NCBI GenBank assembly: GCA_014727915.1
Contig: WJMO01000004.1
Span: forward strand, 1 to 64,000
Direction of reading: 5' to 3'
Length of the DNA: 64,000 nt
From: Candidatus Altarchaeales archaeon
Lineage (GTDB): Archaea; Altiarchaeota; Altiarchaeia; IMC4; SCGC-AAA252-I15
The first letter of the stretch is position 1; each line of letters opens with the position of its first letter. Under the pieces are notes generated by a model. It did not search any database. It saw only the letters and a program-made list of their open reading frames with translations, and had not been told where the DNA came from. The translations under genes were made by a program, and so were the position numbers. Below are positions 8,087 through 17,002 of this stretch, one piece after another.

Positions 8087-8106
8087 GAAGTCCTTCTTTT
8101 TATCCG

Positions 8107-9081
8107 ATGATAGTCCTGGGTTTGGAGGGTACGGCCCACACATTGGGTGTTGGGGTAATCGATGGTGATTTCAACGTCCTAGCCGATGTGAGGAACTCTT
8201 ACACACCAGAGGACGGGGGCATACACCCCCGGGACGCCTCTCAGCATATGAGTTCGGTGATGCGGGAATCCCTGGACCAGGCGTTAGATGAAGCTGCTAT
8301 AACCATATCGGATGTTGGCCTGGTGTCCTTCAGCCAGGGCCCAGGCTTGGGACCATGCCTCAGGACTGTGGCAACAGCAGCCAGGACGCTCGCCCTATAC
8401 AATAAGAAGCCTTTGTTGGGCGTCAACCACTGCATCGCCCACATCGAAGTCGGCAAAGTCCTCAGTGGATTCACAGACCCCCTGGTCCTCTATGTGTCGG
8501 GTGCGAACAGCCAGGTAATCAAACTCAGGGATGGGCGTTACAGGGTGTTCGGAGAGACCTTGGATGTTGGCTTGGGGAACATGCTGGATAAGTTCGGGCG
8601 GATGGTCGGCCTACAACATCCTGCAGGCCCGAAGATAGAGGAGCTCGCGCGGGAGGGCAGTGATTATATCGAACTACCCTATGTTGTTAAGGGGACCGAC
8701 ATGAGCTTCAGCGGCATATTGACCGCAGCCTATCAGAAGCACGAGTCCGGCGCAAGGCTGGAGGACATCTGCCACAGCCTTCAAGAAACTTCTTTTGCCA
8801 TGTTGTGCGAGGTGACCGAACGTGCGTTGGCCCACTTGAAGGCAGGGGAGGTGTTGCTCGCCGGCGGCGTCGGATACAACAAGCGACTTCAGCAGATGGC
8901 GAGTCTTGTTGCGGAAGAGCATGGCGCATCATTCGACTACCCGGGGAAGTTCATGGGAGACCAGGGTGTCATGATAGCGATGACCGCGTTGAAGATGCAC
9001 GACGCAGGTGTGACCATGACAGTTGAGGATTCGGTTGTGGATTCCAGCCAGCGGACCGACAGCATAGACGTTACCTGGTAG
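8107..9081 (+). CDS. kae1: KEOPS subunit Kae1 (tRNA t6A transferase)
   Basis: Catalytic subunit of the KEOPS complex, which transfers threonylcarbamoyl to A37 of ANN-decoding tRNAs. The 324-residue protein has the ASKHA-type fold: start LGLEGTAHTLGVG, FSQGPGLGPCLR, the metal-binding HCIAH near residue 107, SGANSQV near 130, and the GGVGYNKRL and MGDQGVMIA motifs at the C-terminal end. In many Euryarchaeota Kae1 is fused to the kinase Bud32; here it is not, and no Bud32 gene is nearby. The start ATG at 8107 begins directly with the conserved strand. The next gene's first ATG abuts its TAG. Confidence 0.95.
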   Translation: MIVLGLEGTAHTLGVGVIDGDFNVLADVRNSYTPEDGGIHPRDASQHMSSVMRESLDQALDEAAITISDVGLVSFSQGPGLGPCLRTVATAARTLALYNKKPLLGVNHCIAHIEVGKVLSGFTDPLVLYVSGANSQVIKLRDGRYRVFGETLDVGLGNMLDKFGRMVGLQHPAGPKIEELAREGSDYIELPYVVKGTDMSFSGILTAAYQKHESGARLEDICHSLQETSFAMLCEVTERALAHLKAGEVLLAGGVGYNKRLQQMASLVAEEHGASFDYPGKFMGDQGVMIAMTALKMHDAGVTMTVEDSVVDSSQRTDSIDVTW

Positions 9082-10050
9082 ATGCGTGTTTATTCTTTTA
9101 CCTCCTATTTATATTTGATGCATTCCAAGCGGAAGAAACCTGTGCATCTGACGTTCAAAGCCCATGTTGACGGTGAAACGTTCAGGTCCCAACCTCTCGC
9201 GGACGATGTGAAGACTTTTGTGTTGGAGGATGCGTCTGGCCGCGAGTTGAACGAGCAGGTTGAGATACTGCATGATAGGAGCACGACCTATTCCTCCGGC
9301 GCGAAAGAATTTGTCGATGAAGCCAGAGCCGCGGGCAAGGAGGTCGTTGCGGGTGAGACGTTTCGAAGCCCCGGGGATAGGGAATTGTATGAGCGGCTAT
9401 CCAAGTCCTCGAATGAGGCTATGAAGGCTGCTTGGATTAACCCGGTGGCTGACTGCATAAGGGATTACTTCGTGAAAAGAGCCGAGTGGGATGCCTTCAG
9501 GCACAAGCTTATCAGACAGACCATCGGTTCAGCATCAAAGGAGGGCCCCCTTGAGGCCCAGTACGGGACCGGGCATTCAACGCTGTCGGCTGAATTATCC
9601 GCTGTCGGCATTGACTCATCGAGGGATATGGGCCCCCTCGTTTTTCCCCATGACACCTGCATCATAAGGAAGCTAGTACGTGGGAAAGATCCGATGGAGA
9701 TATCCGACAGAGAATATAAGGCAGGCTTCGTCTCCATGATTATGCCTGATGACTGGGCGTCTCTCGCCTTTTGCGGGAAGAGTTTGGACGTTCGAACAGA
9801 CAGTGATTCACGTTTTGAGATTCTCGTGCGACACGCTTTGGTGGACCGGCTGACCGAGCAGCAGCTGGATGAGGTTCTGTGGAGGGATGATTTCAAACTG
9901 GTAATGACGTTCAACGGCTTGCCCAATCCACTGGATAGAACGCCCACGCCAGAGGAGGTGCGGGATTTTCTGGACAGGAACTCCAGGGAGAGGCCGAAGA
10001 GCGTGACAGGCATTTTCTGGAAGCGGTTGAGAGGCTCTTCAAGGGTTTAG
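9082..10050 (+). CDS. Soluble protein of unknown function
   Basis: A 322-residue protein starting at the base after the kae1 stop; an ATG at 9118 (MHSKRKKP) is an equally good start and removes an odd hydrophobic leader. No family is recognised. The sequence is mixed alpha/beta and charged. It includes a segment EMKAAW-like helices around residues 105-150, HDTCIIRKLV near 190, and a C-terminal part rich in Arg and Asp (RDFLDRNSRERPKSV). It has no membrane helix. Direct adjacency to kae1 suggests co-transcription, but no functional link can be claimed. Confidence 0.55.
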   Translation: MRVYSFTSYLYLMHSKRKKPVHLTFKAHVDGETFRSQPLADDVKTFVLEDASGRELNEQVEILHDRSTTYSSGAKEFVDEARAAGKEVVAGETFRSPGDRELYERLSKSSNEAMKAAWINPVADCIRDYFVKRAEWDAFRHKLIRQTIGSASKEGPLEAQYGTGHSTLSAELSAVGIDSSRDMGPLVFPHDTCIIRKLVRGKDPMEISDREYKAGFVSMIMPDDWASLAFCGKSLDVRTDSDSRFEILVRHALVDRLTEQQLDEVLWRDDFKLVMTFNGLPNPLDRTPTPEEVRDFLDRNSRERPKSVTGIFWKRLRGSSRV

Positions 10051-10052
10051 GC

Positions 10053-10064
10053 GTATTTAAGCGC
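10053..10064 (+). promoter_or_regulatory. TATA box GTATTTAAGCGC
   Basis: The box lies about 25-30 bases before the ATG at 10085. It is flanked by GGCG and CGCC, which form an inverted repeat around it. Exactly the same 12 bases recur at 10662-10673 ahead of lonB. Confidence 0.6.
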
Positions 10065-10084
10065 CTGGTCTCCTATTTTCTACG

Positions 10085-10669
10085 ATGTCTGAAAAGCACC
10101 AGAAGCCGAAGAAACTTTTATCCTTGTTGGTCTTGTCTGTTCTTTCATACTCTATTGTAGCCGCGTCCACGGAGTCAGGTTTCACACGCATCAAAGCGGA
10201 CAGGAGCTGCTATGCCATAACGCCCTTTGGCGGCTTTAAGGCCACGTTCAAGAACACCGGCGGCTACCCGATATACCTGAAGACGTCGGAGATCACGGTC
10301 ATGGATGGTTCCTCTCCGAGGGCTCCCACGTGGAAGTGCGAAAACATGCAATCCTCGGCCGAGGTTGTGAATCCTGGGAAATACTTTGAGCTGTCCGCGT
10401 CCGGTTGTGGCGGTGGCTCCCTGGGGGACCCCTATTCAGCATACATAGTCATACCCTACTATGTCGTCATACGGGGCATACAATCAGACTATGCTGACGG
10501 GGGCATACTCACTGGTTCTCTGGAGGGGTTGCCTGAGATGGAGCAGAGGTGCGAGGGATCCAAGGTTCTAAGGAACATAGGATACCCCCTTCTGGCGTTG
10601 TTCTTGGTAGTGCTCCTATTCTCAGTGGCTCGTTACATGAAAAGGGAAGGCGTTGAGGGCAGTATTTAA
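10085..10669 (+). CDS. Secreted, C-terminally anchored envelope protein
   Basis: A 194-residue protein with an N-terminal signal or anchor helix (about residues 11-28) and a single C-terminal helix (about 165-184, YPLLALFLVVLLFSVARY) followed by a charged tail. The intervening outer domain (30-160) starts GFTRIKADRSC, contains a KCENM and a SGCGGGSLG cysteine region, and ends DYADGGILTGSLEG. The same order of landmarks is seen at the C-terminus of the 674-residue protein at 209-2233, so I infer a shared beta-sandwich domain. Function is unknown. A TATA box about 28 bases before the ATG supports the start. Confidence 0.65.
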   Translation: MSEKHQKPKKLLSLLVLSVLSYSIVAASTESGFTRIKADRSCYAITPFGGFKATFKNTGGYPIYLKTSEITVMDGSSPRAPTWKCENMQSSAEVVNPGKYFELSASGCGGGSLGDPYSAYIVIPYYVVIRGIQSDYADGGILTGSLEGLPEMEQRCEGSKVLRNIGYPLLALFLVVLLFSVARYMKREGVEGSI

Positions 10670-10673
10670 GCGC
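10662..10673 (+). promoter_or_regulatory. TATA box of lonB, GTATTTAAGCGC
   Basis: Overlaps the stop codon region of the preceding gene and lies about 40 bases before the lonB ATG, so a short leader is expected. Same 12 bases as at 10053-10064. Confidence 0.5.
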
Positions 10674-10706
10674 TGACACCAGAGTAATTCTTGTTTCATA
10701 AAAAAA

Positions 10707-12617
10707 ATGGAGGAAGGAGACAGCAAGCCAGAGGAGGAGGCTCATCCCACCTTGGACGTTGAGGGCATGGACTCCTGGAATGCATTCAAGACCACTGACG
10801 AGATAAAGGTCCCCACGGTGTTGATAGAGCAGGTAATAGGCCAGGAGAAGGCGGTTGGCATAATCCGGAAGGCCGCCCGCCAGAGGCGTCATATACTCCT
10901 GATAGGGGATCCAGGGACTGGTAAGAGCATGTTGGCCAACGCCATGGCGGAATTGCTTCCCTCAGAGATGTTGGAGGACATAGTCTCCCTCCCTAACCCA
11001 GATGACGAGAACAACCCCAAGATCAAGGTCGTTCACGGTGGTGAGGGTCGTAAGCTGGTTAAGGCGGAGCGTGAGAAGGAGGCTGAGTCCAAGCATGGTG
11101 GCTTCAATGTAATGCCGTTCGTCCTGTTGCTCATAGTTTCCGCGATCATCCTTCACATCACAGGCTTGATCGAGGGCATAGTCTCCGCGGCGTTGATAGG
11201 CTTCGCATTCCTGGTCTTCCTGCTGTTCGGCGTGAACATACGGTTCATGATGGGCGGGCAGAAGAGCATGGCACCACGTGTGATAGTGGACAACAACGAC
11301 CGTGACATGGCGCCGTTCTATGATGGGACGGGAGCCCATGCGGGAGCCCTATTGGGCGACATAAAGCACGACCCGCTACAATCAGGCGGGCTTGGAACCC
11401 CAGCCCACCTAAGGGTTGTGGCGGGTTTGATACACAAGGCCAACAAGGGAGTTCTGTTCATCGACGAGGTTGGGACGTTGGGGAACAGCCAACTCGACCT
11501 GTTGACGGCCATCCAGGAGAAGCAGCTTCCGATAACCGGCCGGAGCGAGATGAGCTCAGGGGCTATGGTGATGACCGACCCGGTACCTTGTGACTTCATA
11601 CTGGTCGCGTCGGGTAACATACAGGTTATAGACCATATGCACCCGGCGTTGAGGTCGAGGATTCGCGGCTACGGGTATGAGATCTTCATGAAGGAGATGA
11701 TTGAGGACAACGACGAGAACCGGAAGAAGATGGTGCAGTTCGTAGCCCAGGAGGTGAAAAAGGACGGTAAGATACCCCACTTCACCGTCGAGGCTGTGGA
11801 GGAGATCATAAGGGAGGCCAAGCGGAGGGCTGGCACCAGGGACAAGCTGACCTTGAAGTTCCGGGAGCTGGGCGGTCTCATACGGGCTGCGGGGGACATT
11901 GCCAACGAGAATAAGCACAAGTATGTCAGTGCAGATGACGTTCTTGAGGGCAAGAAGAGCGCTAAGACGCTGGAGCAGCAGGTGGGAGACTACTTCCTTG
12001 AGCGCAAGAAGGAATATAACATACTAATAACCGAGGGCGACAAGATCGGTCGTGTTAACGGTTTGGCTGTCATGGGCGACGGAGGGACGGTATTGCCCAT
12101 TGTGGCGGAGGTCGCTCCAGCCCACAGCCAGAAGAGCGGGCAGATCATAGCAACCGGGAAGCTAGGGGAGATAGCCAAGGAGGCTGTTACCAACGTTTCA
12201 GCTTTGATAAAGAAGATATCCGGCAAGGACATAAGCAACCACGACATACACATACAGTTCCTCCAGACCTACGAGGGTGTTGAGGGCGATAGCGCGTCCG
12301 TCAGCGTTGCGGTCGCGGTGATGTCCGCGCTCGTCAAGGTCGGAGTGCGGCAGGATGTCGCCATGACAGGTTCGCTCACGGTCCGCGGCGAGGTCCTCCC
12401 CGTTGGAGGCGTCACGCAGAAGATAGAGGCCGCGATAGAAGCAGGGTTAAAGAGGGTCGTGATACCTGAGAGCAACATGAAGGACGTCCTATTGGAAAAG
12501 CGCTATGAGGGGAAGATAGAGATCGTCCCAGCCAAGAACATAGTCGACGTGCTCAAGCACTCGCTGGAAAAAGGCAAGGTTCTGGTTGACAAGGCAGACA
12601 AGCTATTCGACAAATAA
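10707..12617 (+). CDS. lonB: Membrane-anchored ATP-dependent protease LonB
   Basis: Archaeal Lon, an ATP-driven serine protease at the inner face of the membrane that degrades misfolded and regulatory proteins. At 636 residues it has the usual archaeal length. The AAA+ domain has Walker A GDPGTGKS near residue 72 and Walker B LFIDEVGTL. Two hydrophobic helices (about 138-180) are inserted between them, the mark of LonB. The C-terminal protease domain has the Ser in EGDSASVSV and the Lys in GGVTQKIEAA that form the Ser-Lys dyad. The start MEEGDSKPEEEA is acidic, as in relatives. It is followed after 70 bases by radA. Confidence 0.97.
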   Translation: MEEGDSKPEEEAHPTLDVEGMDSWNAFKTTDEIKVPTVLIEQVIGQEKAVGIIRKAARQRRHILLIGDPGTGKSMLANAMAELLPSEMLEDIVSLPNPDDENNPKIKVVHGGEGRKLVKAEREKEAESKHGGFNVMPFVLLLIVSAIILHITGLIEGIVSAALIGFAFLVFLLFGVNIRFMMGGQKSMAPRVIVDNNDRDMAPFYDGTGAHAGALLGDIKHDPLQSGGLGTPAHLRVVAGLIHKANKGVLFIDEVGTLGNSQLDLLTAIQEKQLPITGRSEMSSGAMVMTDPVPCDFILVASGNIQVIDHMHPALRSRIRGYGYEIFMKEMIEDNDENRKKMVQFVAQEVKKDGKIPHFTVEAVEEIIREAKRRAGTRDKLTLKFRELGGLIRAAGDIANENKHKYVSADDVLEGKKSAKTLEQQVGDYFLERKKEYNILITEGDKIGRVNGLAVMGDGGTVLPIVAEVAPAHSQKSGQIIATGKLGEIAKEAVTNVSALIKKISGKDISNHDIHIQFLQTYEGVEGDSASVSVAVAVMSALVKVGVRQDVAMTGSLTVRGEVLPVGGVTQKIEAAIEAGLKRVVIPESNMKDVLLEKRYEGKIEIVPAKNIVDVLKHSLEKGKVLVDKADKLFDK

Positions 12618-12648
12618 AAAAATACTTTTCCACTGCACTCTACTCTCT

Positions 12649-12658
12649 GTATTTAATA
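12649..12658 (+). promoter_or_regulatory. TATA-like box of radA
   Basis: GTATTTAATA lies about 30-38 bases before the radA ATG at 12688, in the AT-rich 70-bp gap after lonB. Confidence 0.5.
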
Positions 12659-12687
12659 AACATATTACTATAAGGTAAGGCTTTAAA

Positions 12688-13629
12688 ATGGACATAGAAG
12701 AACTTCCCGGCGTGGGCGCCACTATAGCGGAGAAGCTGCGGGAGGCCGGATACGACTCTGTCGAGGCGATAGCCGCCGCAGCCACAGCCGAGCTCAAGGA
12801 CGTGGGCGTGGGAGACGCCACGGCGGTCAAGATAATCGCAGCAGCACGGGAATCCCTGAAGATGGGATTCGAGACGGGACTGGATGTCCTGGCCAAAAGG
12901 GACCTGGTGGATAAGATCTCAACGGGCAGCAAGGAATTCGACATACTTTTCGGAGGCGGCATAGAGACCCAGGCGATAACCGAGTTCTTCGGAAAGTTCG
13001 GCTCTGGCAAGACCCAGGTCGCGCACCAGCTGGCTGTGAACGTGCAGCTTCCCAAGGACAAGGGGGGCGCTGAAGCGGGTGCCATATACATCGACACGGA
13101 GAACACCTTCCGCCCTGAGCGTATCCAGCAGATGGCCAAGGCAGCCAACCTGGACCCTGAAGAGGCCCTGTCCAACATAATGGTTGCGAGGGCCTACAAC
13201 TCCGACCACCAGATGCTCCTCGCCGAGAAGGCATCCGAGATAGTCAAGGAGAAGAAAATCAAGCTGGTCGTCGTGGACTCCCTGACAGCGCATTTCCGGG
13301 CCGAGTACACGGGCAGGGGCACATTGGCCTCAAGGCAGCAGAAGCTCAACAGGCACATGCACACCCTCCAAAGGAAGATAGCAGACCTGCATAACGTGGC
13401 TGTCATAGTCACGAACCAGGTCATGTCGCGCCCGGACATAATGTTCGGCGACCCGACCGCACCCATCGGCGGCCACATTGTAGGCCACCACAGTACATTC
13501 CGCGTTTACCTCAAGAAGGGCAAGGGGTCCAAGAGAATCGCCTCATTGATAGACTCCCCTAACATGCCCGATGGCGAGTGCATCTTCGAGGTCGTGACTG
13601 ACGGAATAACTGACGCTAAAGCCAAGTGA
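12688..13629 (+). CDS. radA: Recombinase RadA
   Basis: The archaeal Rad51/RecA homologue, which forms filaments on single-stranded DNA and drives strand exchange. The 313-residue protein has an N-terminal helix-hairpin-helix domain ([13 protein letters not shown], residues 4-60). An ATPase core follows with Walker A FGSGKTQ near 108, Walker B VVVDSLT near 195, and the DNA-binding loop region ending [15 protein letters not shown], which is conserved in RadA rather than RadB. No intein is present. Its TGA overlaps a possible GTG start of the SAM synthetase gene, so the two are co-transcribed. Confidence 0.97.
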   Translation: MDIEELPGVGATIAEKLREAGYDSVEAIAAAATAELKDVGVGDATAVKIIAAARESLKMGFETGLDVLAKRDLVDKISTGSKEFDILFGGGIETQAITEFFGKFGSGKTQVAHQLAVNVQLPKDKGGAEAGAIYIDTENTFRPERIQQMAKAANLDPEEALSNIMVARAYNSDHQMLLAEKASEIVKEKKIKLVVVDSLTAHFRAEYTGRGTLASRQQKLNRHMHTLQRKIADLHNVAVIVTNQVMSRPDIMFGDPTAPIGGHIVGHHSTFRVYLKKGKGSKRIASLIDSPNMPDGECIFEVVTDGITDAKAK

Positions 13630-13634
13630 TTAAG

Positions 13635-14807
13635 ATGAGGAACATCTATGTTGAGTTCCCCAACGAGAGACCGCTCGATAAACAGGATGTCGAGCTGGTT
13701 GAGCGTAAGGGGATAGGGCATCCAGACAGTATATGTGACGGCCTAGCCGAGGGTGTTAGCCGCGCGCTTTCCCAAGAGTATGTTAAGCGTTTCGGCCATA
13801 TATTGCACCATAACACAGACCAGGTCGAGTTGGTTGGAGGGCGTAGCACTCCCGAATGGGGTGCTGGCGAGATCGACACGCCCATGTACATCCTCCTTTC
13901 CGGCCGTGCGACGACGCAGGTGGGAGACGATGTCATCCCCGTGGGCGAGATAGCCATCGAGGCAGCCAGGAAGTATCTGAAGGAAAATTTCAGGAACATT
14001 GACGTTGACACTTCCGTCATCTTGGACCAGAAGATAGGCATGGGGTCTTCTGACCTCAGGTCGGTGTTCGGCAGGAAGGGCATCCCCAAGGCGAATGACA
14101 CCTCCTTTGGTGTTAGCTTCGCTCCTTTCTCCCTGACGGAGCAGCTCACATATGAGGTTGAGCGTTACATGAATGGCACCATGAAGAAGAAGGTCAAGGC
14201 TTCCGGCGAGGACATCAAGGTCATGGGGGAGCGCTACAAGGACGAGATAATCTTGACCATATGCAATGGCATGGTCTCGAAGCATATCAAGAACATCGGC
14301 GACTACAAGGCCATTATTGAGGAGATGACGGGCCTTGTCAGGGATTTTGTCGCGGGAATAACCGACAAGGACGTAAGGATTGAGATCAACACAGGCGACG
14401 ACATTGACAACCAGAGCGTCTTCCTTACCGTGAGCGGCACCAGTGCCGAGATGGGAGATGACGGCTCGGTTGGAAGGGGTAACCGGGCTAATGGCCTTAT
14501 CACCCCTTATCGTCCTATGAGCTTGGAGGCCACTGCCGGTAAGAACCCTGTGAACCACGTTGGCAAACTGTACAACCTGTTGTCCAAGGAGATCGCGTGC
14601 GAGATCGCGTGCGAGGGCGCTGACCAGGTCTATGTGCGTTTGCTGAGTCAGATCGGGCACCCGATCGATCAGCCTTTGTGTGCGGATGTTCAGGTAGTCG
14701 GCCCTATGAAGCTGGAGAAGCGTGCGGTGGAGATAACGGACTACTGGCTTGAGAACATCCAGGAGATGACCGAGAAGTGTTTGAAGGGCAAGGCGGAGAC
14801 ATTCTAG
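13635..14807 (+). CDS. Archaeal S-adenosylmethionine synthetase
   Basis: Makes S-adenosylmethionine from methionine and ATP; this is the archaeal AdoMet synthetase family (PF01941), distinct from bacterial MetK. Starting from ATG 13635 the protein is about 390 residues and begins MRNIYVEF, as in relatives; the earlier in-frame GTG at 13626 overlaps the radA stop and is less likely. Conserved stretches include [14 protein letters not shown] near residue 24, [12 protein letters not shown], a [19 protein letters not shown] segment and [17 protein letters not shown] short in-frame duplication, GAGATCGCGTGC twice (14589-14612), gives the local repeat EIACEIACE. Confidence 0.95.
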   Translation: MRNIYVEFPNERPLDKQDVELVERKGIGHPDSICDGLAEGVSRALSQEYVKRFGHILHHNTDQVELVGGRSTPEWGAGEIDTPMYILLSGRATTQVGDDVIPVGEIAIEAARKYLKENFRNIDVDTSVILDQKIGMGSSDLRSVFGRKGIPKANDTSFGVSFAPFSLTEQLTYEVERYMNGTMKKKVKASGEDIKVMGERYKDEIILTICNGMVSKHIKNIGDYKAIIEEMTGLVRDFVAGITDKDVRIEINTGDDIDNQSVFLTVSGTSAEMGDDGSVGRGNRANGLITPYRPMSLEATAGKNPVNHVGKLYNLLSKEIACEIACEGADQVYVRLLSQIGHPIDQPLCADVQVVGPMKLEKRAVEITDYWLENIQEMTEKCLKGKAETF

Positions 14808-14843
14808 TCTTTTTTATTTCTCCCCTCCCATTCTCTTTTTATC

Positions 14844-15284
14844 ATGTATGAGTCTCTCCAGCCGGAGTTGGGGATGTTGTTGCGTGTTTTTTTCGCTTCT
14901 CTGTTAGGTTTTATGATAGGCATTGAGAGGCGTGGTGGTCCCCGTGGCGCAGGTCCCAGGACGTTCTCCCTTATCTGTCTGGGTTCTGCGTTTTTCAGTG
15001 TTTTGGCTGTTGTTTCCTTTCCTGCTGAAACTGCTACCGCCAGGGTTGTTGGGCAGATCGTCACTGGTGTTGGTTTCATAGGTGCGGGCGTCATTTGGAG
15101 GCAGGAGGGTGATATACTGCATGGTATCACGACTGCCGCTGCCATCTGGGTTTCTGCCGCGGTTGGTTTGTCTGTTGGTTTGGGCTATTTTGTTGTGGCC
15201 TTTTTTGTTGCTGTGATGGCTATGTTCATCTTGGCGAGGGGTCATCCTATCGAGGAGGCCAAGAAGCACATATGCACAGAATAA
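14844..15284 (+). CDS. MgtC/SapB-family membrane protein
   Basis: A 146-residue protein with four hydrophobic helices and the MgtC-family (PF02308) landmarks: GFMIGIERR near residue 22, GPRTFSLICLGSA, GVGFIGAGVIW and GITTAAAIWVSAAVGL. Bacterial MgtC is linked to magnesium limitation and to inhibition of the F-ATPase; the archaeal role is not known. The C-terminal cytoplasmic domain seen in longer MgtC proteins is missing, which is common in short members. A TATA-like CTCTTTTTATC lies too close to the ATG to serve it, so the start may instead depend on the transcript from the SAM synthetase gene, whose stop is 36 bases upstream. Confidence 0.88.
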   Translation: MYESLQPELGMLLRVFFASLLGFMIGIERRGGPRGAGPRTFSLICLGSAFFSVLAVVSFPAETATARVVGQIVTGVGFIGAGVIWRQEGDILHGITTAAAIWVSAAVGLSVGLGYFVVAFFVAVMAMFILARGHPIEEAKKHICTE

Positions 15285-15427
15285 TATCTTTATAGATTTA
15301 GATTTGTAGATTTATTTTCTTTTATGTTTTATCTGGTTTTTATGTCCTATATGATATAAAATTTATTTATGTAAATTCATAAATAATTTTGGTATAGGTA
15401 CAAATCTATAAAGTTAGATATGTAAAT
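15285..15427. terminator. AT-rich bidirectional terminator region with inverted repeats
   Basis: The gap between two convergent genes is very AT-rich. CTTTATAGATTT (15290-15301) is the exact reverse complement of AAATCTATAAAG (about 15402-15413). Between them AATTTATTTATG faces CATAAATAATT to form a second hairpin (about 15360-15388). T-runs occur on both strands. A shared transcription end for the MgtC-like and DUF35 genes is the simplest reading. Confidence 0.5.
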
Positions 15428-15832
15428 CTATTTCTTGTCTAGTTTGAATTTGTACCCATACTTTATTATCCCGGAGTCATTGTCCGCGATTATCTTCCTG
15501 AAAACCATCTTGACCTTGCTGCCTACCTTAACGTCCTCAGGGCTGCAGTCGACTATCTGGGAGGTGCACATGGCTCCTTCCTCCAGATTTACTATCGCCA
15601 CGACATATGGCACCTGGTACTCGAAGCCGACGGGCGCGGCCCTCACTACGCTGTAGCTGTATACCTCCCCCCTGCCCGTGAAGGCGAGCCTTTCTATCTT
15701 GCTCTTTCGCCTGCACTCAGGGCATATGTTCCTTGGGGGAAAGAACTTTTCCCTGCAGTTCTTGCACTCGCTCCCGACCAGGTTGTACCTGGGTGGGATG
15801 AGCCTCCAATGCAATGCAAGCCCTTCGACCAT
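15428..15832 (-). CDS. DUF35 zinc-ribbon/OB-fold protein of the HMG-CoA synthase complex
   Basis: A 134-residue protein with a rubredoxin-like zinc ribbon (CKNCREKFFPPRNICPECRRKS, residues 23-44, two CxxC pairs) followed by an OB fold (GRGEVYSYSVVRAAPVGFEYQVPY). In methanogens the equivalent protein bridges thiolase and HMG-CoA synthase, binding CoA so that acetoacetyl-CoA is handed on. Here it is the last gene of the same operon, its ATG abutting the thiolase stop. That context makes the bridging role likely. Confidence 0.9.
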   Translation of the reverse strand: MVEGLALHWRLIPPRYNLVGSECKNCREKFFPPRNICPECRRKSKIERLAFTGRGEVYSYSVVRAAPVGFEYQVPYVVAIVNLEEGAMCTSQIVDCSPEDVKVGSKVKMVFRKIIADNDSGIIKYGYKFKLDKK

Positions 15833-16996
15833 CTACTTCACCTCCCTGCTGAAAACATGAACTACCGATGTCGCGCCGCTGCCCCCCACGTTATGCGTCA
15901 ATCCTAATTGGGCGTCCTTAACCTGCCTCTTCCCCGCGTCGCCTCTAAGCTGCATGGTCGCCTCTACGGCCTGGGCGACTCCCGTCGCTCCGACTGGATG
16001 GCCTTTGGCCTTCAACCCTCCTGAGGCGTTGACTGGTATCCTACCCTCCAGTGCTGTCTCCCCATCCTCTGTCAGCCTGCCGCCTTCGCCTGCCTTGCAG
16101 AAGCCGAGGCTCTCCACTGCCATAAGCTCCGCTATTGTGAAGCAGTCATGCACTTCAGCGAAGTCTATGTCTCCTGCCTTAACACCTGCCATCTTGTATG
16201 CCGTGTTCGCTGCTCTGACGGCTGACTCGACCCTGCAGAGGCTCTTCCGGTCATGGAGTGCGAGGGTGTCCGACGCCTGTCCAGAGCCCCTGATCCAAAC
16301 GGGGTTGTCGCTCATCTCCTTTGCCTTCTCCTCGCTTGCGAGTATAACCGCCGCTGCCCCGTCTGTTATGGGCGAGCAGTCCAGCAGCTTTAATGGGTCG
16401 GCGACCGGCGCCGAGCTCATGACATCCTCCAGTTTGAACTGCCTCTTGAACTGGGCGTTGGGGTTCAATGACCCGTTGTGGTGGTTCTTGACGGCTACCA
16501 TCGCCATCTGCTCCTCGGTGGTCCCGTATTCGATCATGTGCCTCCTGGCCATGAGTGCATAGAGCGCGGGGAATGTGGCGCCGTGGAATGCCTCCCACTC
16601 CTGGTCTCCCGCTCCCGCCAATGCCACGGTCGCGTGCTCGACGCTCACGTCGGTCATCTTCTCGACTCCTGCTGCTACTACCACATCGGCGACGCCAGCC
16701 TTTATGGATAGGTAAGCCTCCCTCAGCGCGAGTCCTCCTGAGGCGCAGGCCGCTTCCACCCTGGTTGCGGGTATGCCCTGCAGCCCGGAGTTGTCAGCCA
16801 CCAAAGCGCCTATGTGCTCCTGCTCTATGAAGAGTCCGGGGGTCATCGAACCGACGTACAAAGCCTCTATCTCCGTCCCCTCTATGCCGGCGTCCTTTAT
16901 GGTCTTGACTCCCGCCTCTGTTATGAGGTCCCTGTAGCTCATGTTCCAGAATTCTCCGAACCTGGTCATGCCCGCTCCGATAACTGCGACGTTCAT
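15833..16996 (-). CDS. Acetyl-CoA C-acetyltransferase (thiolase), mevalonate pathway
   Basis: Condenses two acetyl-CoA to acetoacetyl-CoA, the first step toward mevalonate and archaeal isoprenoid lipids. The protein has the archaeal/SCPx-type thiolase motifs: nucleophilic Cys in EAACASGG (about residue 85), HDCF (HDCFTIAE near 289) and GHPVGATG near 338. The C-terminal motif is THNVGGSGAT instead of the bacterial Cys-containing one, as usual in archaea. An ATG at 17002 is possible, but the SD-like GAGGTG (17006-17011) is only about three bases from it and about nine from ATG 16996 (MNVAVIGAG), so the latter is preferred. Confidence 0.93.
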   Translation of the reverse strand: MNVAVIGAGMTRFGEFWNMSYRDLITEAGVKTIKDAGIEGTEIEALYVGSMTPGLFIEQEHIGALVADNSGLQGIPATRVEAACASGGLALREAYLSIKAGVADVVVAAGVEKMTDVSVEHATVALAGAGDQEWEAFHGATFPALYALMARRHMIEYGTTEEQMAMVAVKNHHNGSLNPNAQFKRQFKLEDVMSSAPVADPLKLLDCSPITDGAAAVILASEEKAKEMSDNPVWIRGSGQASDTLALHDRKSLCRVESAVRAANTAYKMAGVKAGDIDFAEVHDCFTIAELMAVESLGFCKAGEGGRLTEDGETALEGRIPVNASGGLKAKGHPVGATGVAQAVEATMQLRGDAGKRQVKDAQLGLTHNVGGSGATSVVHVFSREVK

Positions 16997-17002
16997 ATCC
17001 AT

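Noticed and set aside
13743..14660. Long antisense frame over the SAM synthetase gene (minus strand)
   Set aside because: It is a shadow of a well-recognised conserved gene and shows no family resemblance of its own.
16997..17002. Thiolase start at the first ATG
   Set aside because: The ribosome site is only about three bases away; the second ATG gives the family-typical MNVAVIGAG start.
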